A stretch of 64,000 nucleotides of DNA, from contig CM055098.1 of NCBI GenBank assembly GCA_029204225.1, positions 25,360,973 through 25,424,972 of the forward strand, in the 5' to 3' direction. Numbering within the stretch: the first letter of the stretch is position 1; every line of letters begins with the position of its first letter. The DNA comes from Diphasiastrum complanatum. Its lineage: Eukaryota; Streptophyta; Lycopodiopsida; Lycopodiales; Lycopodiaceae. The notes under the pieces are model-generated. The model did not search any database. It saw only the letters and a program-made list of their open reading frames with translations, and was not told the origin of the DNA. Of this stretch, positions 13,426 to 24,928 are shown piece after piece. Both the position numbers and the translations under genes were made by a program.

Positions 13426-13639
13426 GATGACACTGGACGCCCTCCTTACCCAGTACTTACACGACAATTCACCTATTTTTTAAGGACATTGCAATTTACA
13501 CGACATGACGAAAAGGTGACATGACAAGGGTTGCTTGAAGAATGGGCTTGAGAGAGAGGATATAAAAAGAGAAACGAAAAGTCGTCTTGTTTTCTATTAA
13601 AATTGATTTTTAATATATTGGATTTTTTTTTTACATGAA

Positions 13640-14783
13640 TTTAAATTGCGAAATTTTGTGAAGAAAATGCGTAAATATGGCCTTTCCTTTACAAATATTG
13701 ACTCCATATTTTATTTTATTTTATTGACTTTCTTTTTGATTTTGTCGTATTTCTTTTTCCCCCCAACAAACACACGCGGACTTCAAACCCTAAATGTAAT
13801 CCAGTTTATTTGGGCCTCTCCCCAATGGCACGCCATCCATTTCAGTTCTCCATCGTTCGATATTTCTAAAACCATTCCGATTATGCCACGTGTTTCGCTG
13901 TTGCGATCGGATGGATGGGATTTTACGATTGAGAAAATGTGTAGCGTCTTAAAGATTTCGTGTTTTTTTTTTCTTTCCCGTTTTGAACACACTCGTTGCG
14001 ATCCTTCTCTTCTCTCTCGACTGCTAACGCCATCTCTGATCGCGAATCCGCCATCGCCGATCGCTGCTGCTGCTGCTGCTGCTTCTTCTGCTCTTTCAGT
14101 GTGTATCTCTCGTTGCTGGAGTTGAGATCTTCATTGCCTACAACCTCAATGTTTTTTTTGCTTCAATTCAATTTCCTGCATGAAATTCACGGCTTATTTG
14201 AATGAATTCCCGTCTTGGGCTCATCTTTCCGTCATCAGACTCTGGATTTTGTCTTGAGATCTCTCTGGCTTCGGCTTGGAGCGATGAGAGTAGCTTCAGG
14301 TGGTACGGCTCATAATATTATGTGCTGATGGCGTGGATTGATTGAATGGTGCAATTTTTTGGTTGTTTGGCTTATCTTGCGTTCATTACTTTGTTGGTTT
14401 TGTCTTAAAATCTTTCTGGTATTGGTTTGGAGCTGTGAGGGAAGCTGCAGGTAGAACGGCGTGTTATATTATGTGCTGATAGCGTGTATTGAAGCAATGG
14501 TGCAATTTTCTGGCTGTTCAGCTTATCTTTCGGCCGTTATATTGTTTGTCTTAAGATCTTTCTGGTTGCGGCTTGGAGCGACTATGGATGGCATGGATTG
14601 AAGCAATTTTGAGGTTTATTGTTGCAGATTGATGTTAGAAGTTTCAAGCATTTATATCGTACATGTTTGTTCGAGCATTCAGATAATCAGTATACAGTAT
14701 TCTGTGTAGTATCTTATTGCGCGTGTTCGTTCATGGAGAGATAGCATGGTCTGCAAGGTGGAAGACCAGCACTGTTCAGAAAT
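13640..14783 (+). promoter_or_regulatory. Upstream and leader region of the kinase gene
   Basis: About 1.1 kb separates AT-rich spacer from the kinase start codon. It holds a G-box CACGTG at 13887-13892, a CT-rich stretch with a short CTG run near 14062-14080, and the tandem leader repeats listed separately. Candidate intron acceptors (TTGCAG near 14626, TTCAG near 14779) make an intron in the 5' leader possible, but this cannot be settled here. The open frames in this region look like chance frames. Confidence 0.45.
14251..14640 (+). repeat. Three tandem leader repeats of about 150 bp
   Basis: Copies begin at 14251, 14402 and 14548 with GTCTT(G/A)A(G/A)ATCT(C/T)TCTGG. Each continues into a GGAGC(G/T) block, and the first two continue through TTATGTGCTGAT(G/A)GCGTG. 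The third copy is shortened before GGCATGGATTGAAGCAAT. The array lies 150-530 bp before the kinase start codon, so it probably forms part of the transcribed leader or a leader intron. Confidence 0.8.
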
Positions 14784-17321
14784 ATGCCATCTCTGCATAA
14801 TGATTCATTGTTAAACGCTGAAAACTCGCCTGTCAACTCCAAACATCACTCGCATATTGGTCTGGTGCTAGGGTTTGCAATCACAGGGTGCACCATTCTT
14901 ATTATCGCAATCCTTTTGGTATGCTACATCGTTTATCGTAAGCTGAAAACACGCAGAACAAGTCCCTTTGATCTTACCTCCATCAAGCTGAAGAGGTTTT
15001 CCTACCGAAAACTGAAAGCCGCTACTAATGGATTTAGCACTAGGAACAAGGTGGGGCAAGGGGGATTCGGAGCAGTGTACAAAGGCGTTTTGAGGAATGG
15101 ACAGCAGGTAGCGGTCAAGAAACTGGATACAACATCTCTGCAAGGAGAGAGGGAATTTCAGAATGAGGTGATGGTGATAGGAAGCATTAGTTCGCCTCAC
15201 ATCGTCAGTCTTGTAGGTTTCTGCGCAGATAGTAAGAGGCTCCTGCTGGTGTATGAGTACATGCAAAATCGAAGCTTGCAGGAAGCTCTGTTTGATGAAG
15301 ACAATCCTATCACTCTTGACTGGAGGACGCGGTTCAAGATTATTCTGGACGTGGCGCAGTCCATTGCATTCTTGCACTTGAATTGCGATCCTCCGATCAT
15401 TCATGGTGACGTGAAGCCGAGCAATATCCTTTTGGACTCCGATTTTTCTGCTCGACTTGCTGATTTTGGACTTGCGAGGCTGAAGACAGAAGTCACAGGA
15501 ACTGAGTTGAGAAGTGAGGATGCGGAGAGGGACTCTTTGGAGCAGGACAGAATTCGCCATGAGAGAATGGCGAGAGAAAAAGAAGTGAAGAATTCGCGTC
15601 GGGAAGCCAAAAGGAAGAAAACCGAAGCCTCAAATGCATATAAAAACGGCGAGGACTTAAAGCAGCACAAAGAAGAGGTGAGTAATAATTTTCATATTTC
15701 TTCAATGCATGATGACGAGCTTCCGCCATCTCCCGAAACAGAAGGTTCGCCGTTGAGCGGCCTTGCAAATAGCCAAAATACTGCTGAACACAATAAAGAG
15801 TGTGCCATTCAGATAAGTGATGATGGGGAAGAGGCTGCCATAAGTCCCAAAGACGGTTCTTATGTATCTCATCCATTGCCAGCTACGCAGGACTTCAGTA
15901 ATCCAGACAGCAAAGTTGAGATAGATGTATCAATGACAAATTCTAGTCATGCAGGTGAGGGGGAGGATGAAATTAGTAGCAAATCTAGTCCGGTGGGTGA
16001 AGCCCTGGATGAAAATCAGCTAGCTATTCCACCCGGGTCAGGATCAGGGTCCTCGGAGCAAAAGGAAGCAAAAGACAAAGGCACTTGGACTCGGGATTGG
16101 TGGTGGAAGCAGGATGTAGATGAGAGTGTGAGAGATTATACGGTGGACTGGTTAGCTGGTGAAGTCAGGCGAGGCCAATCCAGCACCCAAAACTGGAATT
16201 GGAGGGAGGAAAATCATCTTGAGGAGGAAGTTAGATCGAATAACAAAAGGAATGGAGGGCGAGAGAGGTCAATGAGCCTTGAATGGTGGGGACAGTTTCT
16301 CAGGGAAATGAGCTGTAAGGACTTTCAGGACATGGATTGGAAATGGCGTCGGTCCAAGAGCAAAGAAAGCACTAGAGGTTGGTTGAAGGAAGATCTCAGT
16401 GGCGAAATAAGTGGAGATCAGAGCAAAGAGCTGAAAAAAGGAGAGCCAAATATCAAAGAGAAGAGGCGAGAGATTCGGGAATGGTGGAGGGACGAGTATA
16501 GTGAGGAGCTCAGCAAAAAAGGCAAAGATTCCAAGAAGTTAGATGGCAAAGCAAGGAAGGATTCTCGCACCAATAGCATGAACAGAGATTCCTGGACCTT
16601 TGACTTGAGTGGAGAGCTAAACCCACAAGGTAGAGGAGCTCAGAATTCAAAAAACAAAGAGTGGTGGAGTGGAGATTTGCTAAACTGGAACAGAAACCGG
16701 GATTCCGCAGGCATAGAGTTTAGTGGAGAAATTAGCGGCCCCATTAAAGACTCCAGGTTCCAGGAAGGACGGCGAGAACGCTCCCGCAGCAGAGACTGGT
16801 ACAGTGGAGATATTTCAAGTAGAGCCCTGAGCAGCACCTCAAGCATGAGAGGCACTGTGTGCTATGTTGCTCCAGAGTATGGAGGTGGAGGCATTCTTAG
16901 TGAGAAGAGTGACGTATATAGCTATGGGGTGCTGATGCTGGTGATAATTTCAGGTCGACGTCCTCTACAAGTGGTTGCAACACCTGCAGAATTTGACAGA
17001 GCAAATTTAATTTCGTGGGCTCGCAATTTAGCTCAAACAGGAAATGTTTTGGATCTGGTAGATGCTGCTATGGATGGGGAGTACTCCAAAGAACAGGCTT
17101 TTCTTTGTATTACTCTAGCACTTCTATGCCTCCAGAGACTGCCTGCAGTAAGACCCAGTATGAGAGAAGTAGTCAAAATTCTTTCAGGAGATTTAGAGCT
17201 ACCGGCTTTCCCCTTTGAGTTCTCTCCTTCTCCTTCATGTGGGCATTCTGCTTTGGGCCTACAGACAAAGAGAAAGCCCACTGCAGAACGTGTAGCTGTT
17301 GAGCTACCTCTACTGGCATAA
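14784..17321 (+). CDS. Receptor-like Ser/Thr kinase with a split kinase domain (At2g45590-like)
   Basis: A single intact 845-codon frame. Residues 25-50 form one transmembrane helix with almost no extracellular part. The kinase begins with the Gly loop GQGGFG (91-96), VAVKK with Lys112, HGDVKPSN (207-214; Gly replaces the Arg of HRD, so a non-RD kinase) and DFGLARL (227-233). About 450 residues then intervene before GTVCYVAPEYGG (APE at 696-698), after which the C-lobe resumes (SDVYSYGVL, RPSMREVVKIL). The insertion therefore sits in the activation segment. It starts charged and Ser-rich, has RDWWWKQ at 437-443, and continues with degenerate repeats built on WW or W plus (D/E)LSGE(I/L)SG. In Arabidopsis the At2g45590/At4g25390/At5g51770 family has the same layout, including RDWWWKQ, so the insertion is ancestral. 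The likely site is the plasma membrane; the substrate is unknown. The start fits the family's short N-terminus before the membrane segment. Confidence 0.93.
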   Translation: MPSLHNDSLLNAENSPVNSKHHSHIGLVLGFAITGCTILIIAILLVCYIVYRKLKTRRTSPFDLTSIKLKRFSYRKLKAATNGFSTRNKVGQGGFGAVYKGVLRNGQQVAVKKLDTTSLQGEREFQNEVMVIGSISSPHIVSLVGFCADSKRLLLVYEYMQNRSLQEALFDEDNPITLDWRTRFKIILDVAQSIAFLHLNCDPPIIHGDVKPSNILLDSDFSARLADFGLARLKTEVTGTELRSEDAERDSLEQDRIRHERMAREKEVKNSRREAKRKKTEASNAYKNGEDLKQHKEEVSNNFHISSMHDDELPPSPETEGSPLSGLANSQNTAEHNKECAIQISDDGEEAAISPKDGSYVSHPLPATQDFSNPDSKVEIDVSMTNSSHAGEGEDEISSKSSPVGEALDENQLAIPPGSGSGSSEQKEAKDKGTWTRDWWWKQDVDESVRDYTVDWLAGEVRRGQSSTQNWNWREENHLEEEVRSNNKRNGGRERSMSLEWWGQFLREMSCKDFQDMDWKWRRSKSKESTRGWLKEDLSGEISGDQSKELKKGEPNIKEKRREIREWWRDEYSEELSKKGKDSKKLDGKARKDSRTNSMNRDSWTFDLSGELNPQGRGAQNSKNKEWWSGDLLNWNRNRDSAGIEFSGEISGPIKDSRFQEGRRERSRSRDWYSGDISSRALSSTSSMRGTVCYVAPEYGGGGILSEKSDVYSYGVLMLVIISGRRPLQVVATPAEFDRANLISWARNLAQTGNVLDLVDAAMDGEYSKEQAFLCITLALLCLQRLPAVRPSMREVVKILSGDLELPAFPFEFSPSPSCGHSALGLQTKRKPTAERVAVELPLLA

Positions 17322-18291
17322 AGAATTCAATGACTTTGTTATTGTTTAGTGCAGTGAGTAGTGATGTTTGTGTATTATGATACACCACGTCAGTATTGCA
17401 GGCACAATGCTCGACCTTATTGGACTTGTCTGCTTTTAGTTCATGAATTGGTTGTGTTCCTTTTATGAGGATAAGTGATCATTGTACATGATATATGCAT
17501 CCAGTGGAATCAAAAGATTGTACAGTAGTAGTACGGCTTCGTGGTAATTCAAGATTCATCCCTAAAGGAATCAAGCAAGCAGCAGCCTTTCTGCCATGTC
17601 ACAGGTGTCTCGTAATCCTTTTTTCAATTTTCCCCATACATCTTCAAGGATCCATTTGCCCCGGAAAACCTGAAACTCTTGCCCTAATCGGAGGTGTGTT
17701 GATGAGATTTACGAGCAATATAGTATAGCATTGAGATGGCTGACTATTGAAGCTCCTGTTGTGTGATATCATAGTATTTGAGGTACCTCACAATATATCA
17801 ACAATTTGAACAGCCTTCTATCCAACTGAAGTTTATTAGAATTTAGAATGTGGATTAAATGGTGATATGCTATGTTCTTCATACTTTGTATGAAGTGAAT
17901 GGTCATGTGATTGGCGAACTGGTTCTGACTGAGTGTCTCTTAGCCCAGGGTCCACATTAGCTAGAAGCAACCAGAACAATAGGTATGGATTGTTAATTTT
18001 TGCTGTAAAAAACATGATTAAGTATGTGCTGGTGTATACTATGATAGGCATTGCTTTTGTTGTAGTACAATTTATGGAGTTTGAGGTCTAGGATTTTACT
18101 GCCCAAAAGCTTGCAGCATTTTTATTCGGCTTCAGTCATTTTGCTGAAAATGCCCCTGCTTAAGGATTTTGCAACGTAAAAGCAACCATAAGCACACGTA
18201 ATCGGCATTGGTAGAATTATTGCTGATGTTGGCATGCTTTGTTGAGAGCCGAGGTGTTACACACTGTAAGAGAGCTCCTCTCAAAAATAGA
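17322..18291 (+). other. 3' flank of the kinase gene
   Basis: Contains the presumed 3' untranslated region and spacer. No second gene or clear polyadenylation site could be assigned. Confidence 0.4.
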
Positions 18292-18361
18292 TCATGTGTC
18301 ATTCAGACACTAGTAGATTATTCAGACATATGTCATGTGTCATTCAGACACCAGTAGATTA
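18292..18361. repeat. 41-bp direct repeat
   Basis: TCATGTGTCATTCAGACAC is repeated with a 41-bp offset, followed both times by AGTAGATTA. Confidence 0.75.
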
Positions 18362-18438
18362 TGTCCTGAATTGGTTGGGAAAATTCCTGCTACCACTTGT
18401 ACCAGGCCTCATCGCTCTCATGGTTCAAGCTTGCTACA

Positions 18439-18479
18439 GGTGGTAGTAGGCTTTCTCTCCATGAAGCCTACTACCCACC
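18439..18479. repeat. Inverted repeat (hairpin)
   Basis: GGTGGTAGTAGGCTT (18439-18453) faces AAGCCTACTACC(C)ACC (18464-18479) across a 10-base loop. It could be the core of a small foldback element; no target duplication was found. Confidence 0.7.
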
Positions 18480-21400
18480 AATACGTACATCTAAAGGTAG
18501 CCCGAGCCGCTGGAGCGGGGAGGGTGGCTACAGCCTAATGCCTGCCGTTGGATGGTATTGGCAAATACCATACCTAACAGTTGTAGATGTCGGGATGGGA
18601 TTAATTCTCTAAGTAAAGCCATGCTATGTTTTGAAACCTGGCTGTTCTTAGCCAATGGGAGCCTCATAAACTGCTATGTAGTAAAGAGAAGGGGGCAAAG
18701 TGCCGGGGTGGCATGGGGCTTTTTGTTTACCTCTATGCACCTTCTTCTCATTGGATGAGTGTGTGTGAAAAGCCCATAGAACGTGTGAACCTCTCTTAAG
18801 CAATAAAAAGGCTGGCAGGACTTGCCCTCCCATCCAACTTGAAAACCATCCCTAATGTAAGCTATTAAGTCTATAGTTCAAAGAGGAATGGCTTTACAAC
18901 GCAATGTAAGGGTGGTTTTGAACAATTCGGGGATAAGTGAGTTACCCCCCACATTTTTTAAAAGCACTTACTCTCAAATAATACTCTGTATTTATTTGAA
19001 ACCTCCCACCTTTTGGAGGCAAAGCTATTATTCGCTTTAATCTGAATCCGATAAGAAAGTTGGGGCTTTCTATAAAGGCAAGTGAAGATTCATGAGAGAT
19101 TTGCTTGTCATTTGGACCTGTCCCATGGTGACATCCTTCAAGGCCACCTTGGAAGCCACCCATTTGATAGCATAAATAATTTTCAAAAAATTAGTCCAAA
19201 AAATGTCTTTTCTTTTCTCTTTACACATGCTATAATTTTCAAATCCAATAAAGTCCAGATCGTAAGACTTTCACTTTACAATGCAATCTGATGGCAATTG
19301 CAATTTCATTTTTTATAGGATAAATCATGGTGCATGTATTACTTCATATGATAATTTTCATGGACAAAATTGTACAATGTTAGATCAGATTTTATTGAAA
19401 TAAGTAATGGTTGATTTTAGTGTACAATTTATTCGACAAGGGCCATAAGGCTTGAATGAGTGCGTCTTTTCTTACCACCACTATAACTGCTTTAGTTGTT
19501 ATCTTCATTGTTAATTATGAGGAGAGTGGAGATTGTAATGACAATGTTGTCTTGTTTTCTCTTGCATAATCTAAACCAATTCATTCTAATGTTTATAGAG
19601 GATTGATGTCTCATAATTTTAGTATACTATTAAAGCCATTTGCTCTTGAACTATTCCCAATCTTAGAAAAGAGATCTTAGTATGGGTGCTTACTCGAAAT
19701 AGTGAATGCACATTTCATAGAAGAGTAGATGTATTGAATATTTGTTGATTTTAGTCTTTATATGTGCATTATAGCCTTTTCTATAGTAGTTTTTTGAAGA
19801 GAAAAGTGTAGGACGTTGAACAACTTGTGGATTGAAGCAAAACCACCATACATGCAGCCAATAAAATACTTGTATGAATGTAAAATATTATAGCAAAATT
19901 GTCAGTAGTTGGGGGCAGATTTTGCCTCATTTCAAACATTTGCTTAGAGTGATATTATAACAAGATATGGATGTCTAGTTTAAGTAGTAAGTGACATAGA
20001 AACTCATCTCACTAATGATATATCCACAAGCTATTGACATACTTTTTCTTTACTCATTGAAAAATTACTCCATACAATCCAAATTATGATGCCAGTTTGA
20101 TGATTAATATAATGTGAGGTACCAAAACATTTCTGCTTGTTTGGTGCGCTTCGCTCTTGTACCATGTTTTGGATTTATGTAATCTTAAGTGCAATTGTTT
20201 CTTTCCATGTCTACTTGTAAGCCTGGTAACCATCAAACTCATCCAACATCTATTTCACGGTGGATGGGTTCCTAGGATAGCACAAGTAGCAAATCATAAG
20301 ATACCACACGTATCAAGCAAAGTGCTTGTTTGTTTGTTTCTTTTTTTCTCTTGCATATCCCTATACTTGATTGAATTCCTCGCCTAAGAGAGAGAAAGGA
20401 GACCCTCACAAATATCACTTATTGGAGATCAAGTGGGTTGAATTTTGAAATGTAAGACATGACATAGCCCATAAATGAATGCTGTGATTGCATTTGAAAC
20501 CTTTTGCGTTTGCATTCTCTTGTAATCTTAAGTTAAGTTCCAACTTCATTGACTCCAAACTCCCTCATCCCCCTTACATGTCCAATACGTTGTTGTAGGT
20601 CAATTCACAATTTCTCTTAATTTTGATGTGGGCAACCTTTTTGTCAAATCTTTGTAAGTTCTAGCCAACTTTGATTGGTTCCATTTTGTAGTCCCGAATT
20701 GCACCATTAATTTTGGGCCACCACTTGTCCTAGCGCTACTTATTATGGTGCATGAAACTCCTCTATATTTGTAGTTAGGAGTGCCAAATGGAGACCAAAT
20801 GCACACAATGTCCAATGTTGGGAGACCAATTGGAAGTGGTTTTAGAGGTCTTGATGAACTTATTGTTGTTTTTGGGGCTTTAGCTTTTGCAATAATCAAA
20901 TTTGGTTGTTATGTGGACAATATTCAGTTGGGTGGATAGTTGCAATTATGATGTAATATAATTTCACAATGACATATAAGCTTAAGAAGTTTTTTTTTTG
21001 TGTGGATTAGTTTTAGGGGTGAATGTCATTAGCCTTGGGAAGTTGCATATTTTGTTTCTGATTGAATAGTATCAACATAGTTAAAATTGAATTCTCAATC
21101 TACACACAAAGGCCAAGGGCTTTTCCAAATGTTAATGTCCTTGAAATCTCGTGTAGTGGCTGAGTTAAATAAAAGTTGCTATCAAGTCCTCCTTGACGGA
21201 GGCTTGAGATCCAATCACTACTAAATTAGGATATATTGGTAGCCTTCTACTGCAAACTTGGCTTGGAAGTTTTCATGGGGTTTTGACATTCTGCAAGTAA
21301 ATTTTTTGAGTGTTTTGCAAGTTTCATGATTCAACAAAATGGTATCACATGGTGTGCTACTCTTCTCATGACACAACATGATTTTTTATGAACAAGAATT

Positions 21401-22794
21401 GTGGTTTGATACATAGTTAAAAATTTGGCTATCCATCAAATTCTAAATAGATCCATCACAAAATACTTTGTTACTCTTTAAATATAGGTTCATTTTGGTC
21501 ATGGAAAAATGTTCATGAAGTTGTATAAGCTTCCATGCCAACATGCTAGCCTGCATTTTTTTGTTTCTCAAGAAAATGCAAATTGTTTAGATTTTTTCCT
21601 TTTAATAAAGAAAATGAGTTTTTTTTTTTGGAGCCAATTTCACTAGCATGCCGTGTCAATTTTTTAAAACCATAGAGAAAAAGATTTCAAAAGTCAAGTC
21701 TACATATATTTAAGTGAAGTCTACATATTGGTGGCAGGTGTCTACTCAATAGTCCAAGTCTTTGATACAAGGACAAAGTTACTGACTTGTCAATTATAAG
21801 ATATTATGCTTGACTCTATGATCATTTGAAAAGCAATTTGCACACAAATAGGCATATTTAAATGTAGGGCACACCTAATTGTCACTTGGTATCTCTCATT
21901 ATTTAATTTTGAACTATATTTGACCATACATAAACACTTGAATGATCTAGATTCCACCTACACTTGATTTATGAATTAGTCCTCTCTCACATGTAGCATG
22001 TTAGTTGACATACTCTTGTCTCTTCTAGTGGTCAATGGTGAAATTTCATGTAAGCACTTATGCATGTGGACATTTATACACCTATGACCTATTTGTGGCT
22101 TTTCGCTTTACCATAATTTGGCTTTAGCATTGTATTCTTATGCATTTGGCCCCTTGGTGATATGTCTAAATCTTAAACATTCCTTTTGGCCCACATAACT
22201 TCTCATGCATCTAAATATGAGATATTGGGTTGGTACGACTAGCCTATATTCAAGATAGGCTTTTTCCTTCTTCTTTTTTTTCCCAATAATTGGATTGGGT
22301 GAAAGCATCCTTGCAGTTTGATGGTTGTATTGACCGTCAAAAGCCATTTTGGCCATAAAATGCAAGCTTTTGAAAAATTTAGCCATCATAGCATACAAGC
22401 ACATACAATTCAAAAATGTCATTCTGATATGCGACTTTGTTTTTTTACTTGCATAGATTCACAATACATTTTTATAAACGTCACTTGAAACTTCAAAAAA
22501 ATTTGAGAGCAAACTTCCACGTTCATGATTCAAATTTCAACCTTTGGAACTTGGCGGCTTGAAAAAAAGCATGAGAAGCAAGCTCGACCATCAAACAACA
22601 AGGCTGGGTAAGGGTCTTAAAACTAGTTGACCATTGAGTGAATGCATCAAAAGGGCAACCTTCAAACTTTCATCCAATACTCAATAAGGCACAAACAATA
22701 GCCTTCGTCTTTCATCCAAGCATCAACATAAACAAATTGGTGGATATGCACCGACAACTTTATTTTGTGATAATTAAAATGCCATTGCTTTATC
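18480..22794. other. Spacer, no gene recognised
   Basis: About 4.3 kb of AT-rich sequence. Open frames such as 20600-20899 (minus, 99 codons) and 22138-22422 (minus, 94 codons) have no recognisable similarity and no supporting context. Confidence 0.5.
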
Positions 22795-22983
22795 AGCCAA
22801 GCACATTGAAATTAAGTATCATTATGTCAGAAGCAAAGTTCTCGACAAAGAGGTAAACTTGCAGTACTGTCAAACACAAGATATGACAGCGGATATTTTC
22901 ACTAAAGCACTAAGCTTGGATGCACACATAAAGTTTTGTGCAGAACTAAGTTTGAAGGTCAAAGCATTCATGGATTCATATTA
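22795..22983 (+). pseudogene. Copia RNase H C-terminus, 5'-truncated
   Basis: One frame reads AKHIEIKYHYVRSKVLDKEV, then QYCQTQDMTADIFTKALSLD and ends at a TAA at 22981-22983. It is the last third of copia RNase H, closely related to the minus-strand copy ending at 8865. The polypurine tract and LTR follow directly. Everything upstream of about 22795 is missing, so this is a truncated 3' end. Confidence 0.85.
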
Positions 22984-22991
22984 AGGGGGAA

Positions 22992-23880
22992 TGTTGGATT
23001 AGTCTACCCTTGGGAGTGATTCACCGAATAATCGATCTTTAATCTTCATCCACTTTTATCCAGTTTTGCAGTCCTATTTGTGTTTCTACACAGTCTACAA
23101 AAATACTTGGGAATCGCTCAACATGTGGCTCCGACATATTGCACATCATCCGATATATCGACGACGTCGACGAAAGTCGAAGACGTTGGCCATGTCGATG
23201 AATGACAATTATTGTTCCACCTGATATGAAGCTAAAGACTTGCCCTAACTACTTTGCAAGTAAATTTCTGGGAAGTCTTAATTGGATGAATGCCAACACA
23301 TTATGACTAACTACCAATTGCGATGCGACTTGATATGCGTTAATTGCTTTAGTATAAATAGATGATAATCAAAGACTTCTTAACTCTCTCTCTAGAAAGT
23401 TTCTTTTAGAGTTCTATTAGAGTATTGCTATTCGCGCTTACTGCTTACCAGTGAAGTGCATCAGACAGAGTTTTTAGTTACTCAGAGATAGCTTAGAGTA
23501 CACAATTTTCATCCGTTATTGTTTTGTGCTCTCATTCTTTCTAACTTGTACATGCTACTTACTAAATCAATTTATCTTCTTATTGCATTCTCTTTAGTTA
23601 TTTGTAATTGATAAATCTCTTATTGTTTTGTCTGATCTGTTGAATGCTTCAACGTCACAATATTCAATACATTCTTGTTTGGCTACAAAATCACTTTAGT
23701 GCTAATGATCTTAAAATTAGTTGGTAAAAGATTGACTGTGACTTCTGTCATTACAGCTTTGTTCAATTAGTGATAGGCGTAGTCGTGCATTAGGAAAGAA
23801 GGCTTATTCCGCTGTGCTTGATAGTTCGTTTATAGACTTCAAATGACCAAACTGACTCATTTCACTTCTCTCTTTCCAAC
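22992..23880 (+). repeat. Copia 3' LTR, about 890 bp
   Basis: The LTR starts TGTTGGATTAG right after the polypurine tract AAGGGGGAA. A TATA-like AGTATAAATAGA lies near 23351. The right end is placed at TTTCCAAC (23880), which resembles the CTCTCCAACA end of the related LTR at 7833-8857 but lacks the last bases. Beyond it an unrelated coiled-coil remnant begins, so the right edge is probably a break. Confidence 0.6.
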
Positions 23881-24526
<646 letters not shown>

Positions 24527-24685
24527 TTGATTAGTATCAAAGCTATTTTTATGACCCGATAAGTTTCCCACAGAACCTGATTCTATCATCTAATAGAATA
24601 GTTGTCTTCTTGTTCTTAAAATAGCATTAAATTTTTCTTCTTAAGTCATTGAGAGTTATCACTATCACCTAGACTATATTTCCAC

Positions 24686-24859
24686 ATGGATTCCCAAGCG
24701 AAAGCTAGTCCCATCGTGGACAAGCTCGATGGATCAAATTACCGTCTATGGAAATTTAAGATGAAAACTATGCTAATGGCTAAGGAGTTGTATGATGTTG
24801 TCACAGGTGTAGAGCGAAGCTCAAAGCAGACGATGCTGCAATCGCCCGCTGGAAGCTAA
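24686..24859 (+). pseudogene. Copia gag N-terminus
   Basis: A 57-residue frame starts MDSQAKASPIVDKLDGSNYR, then LWKFKMKTMLMAKELYDVV, typical of the copia gag start, 160 bp after a primer-binding site. A frameshift follows (continuing similarity around AIARWKLNDGKAS), and the fragment ends near 24930 where an inverted copia begins. Confidence 0.8.
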
Positions 24860-24928
24860 ATGATGGCAAAGCTTCGCGCTGATCATCCTCAACATCTCAA
24901 ACACACAAATCGATTTGGTAAACACATA

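Noticed and set aside
15401-15876. Minus-strand frames over the kinase gene (also 14868-15560)
   Set aside because: They are antisense shadows of a well-supported coding region.
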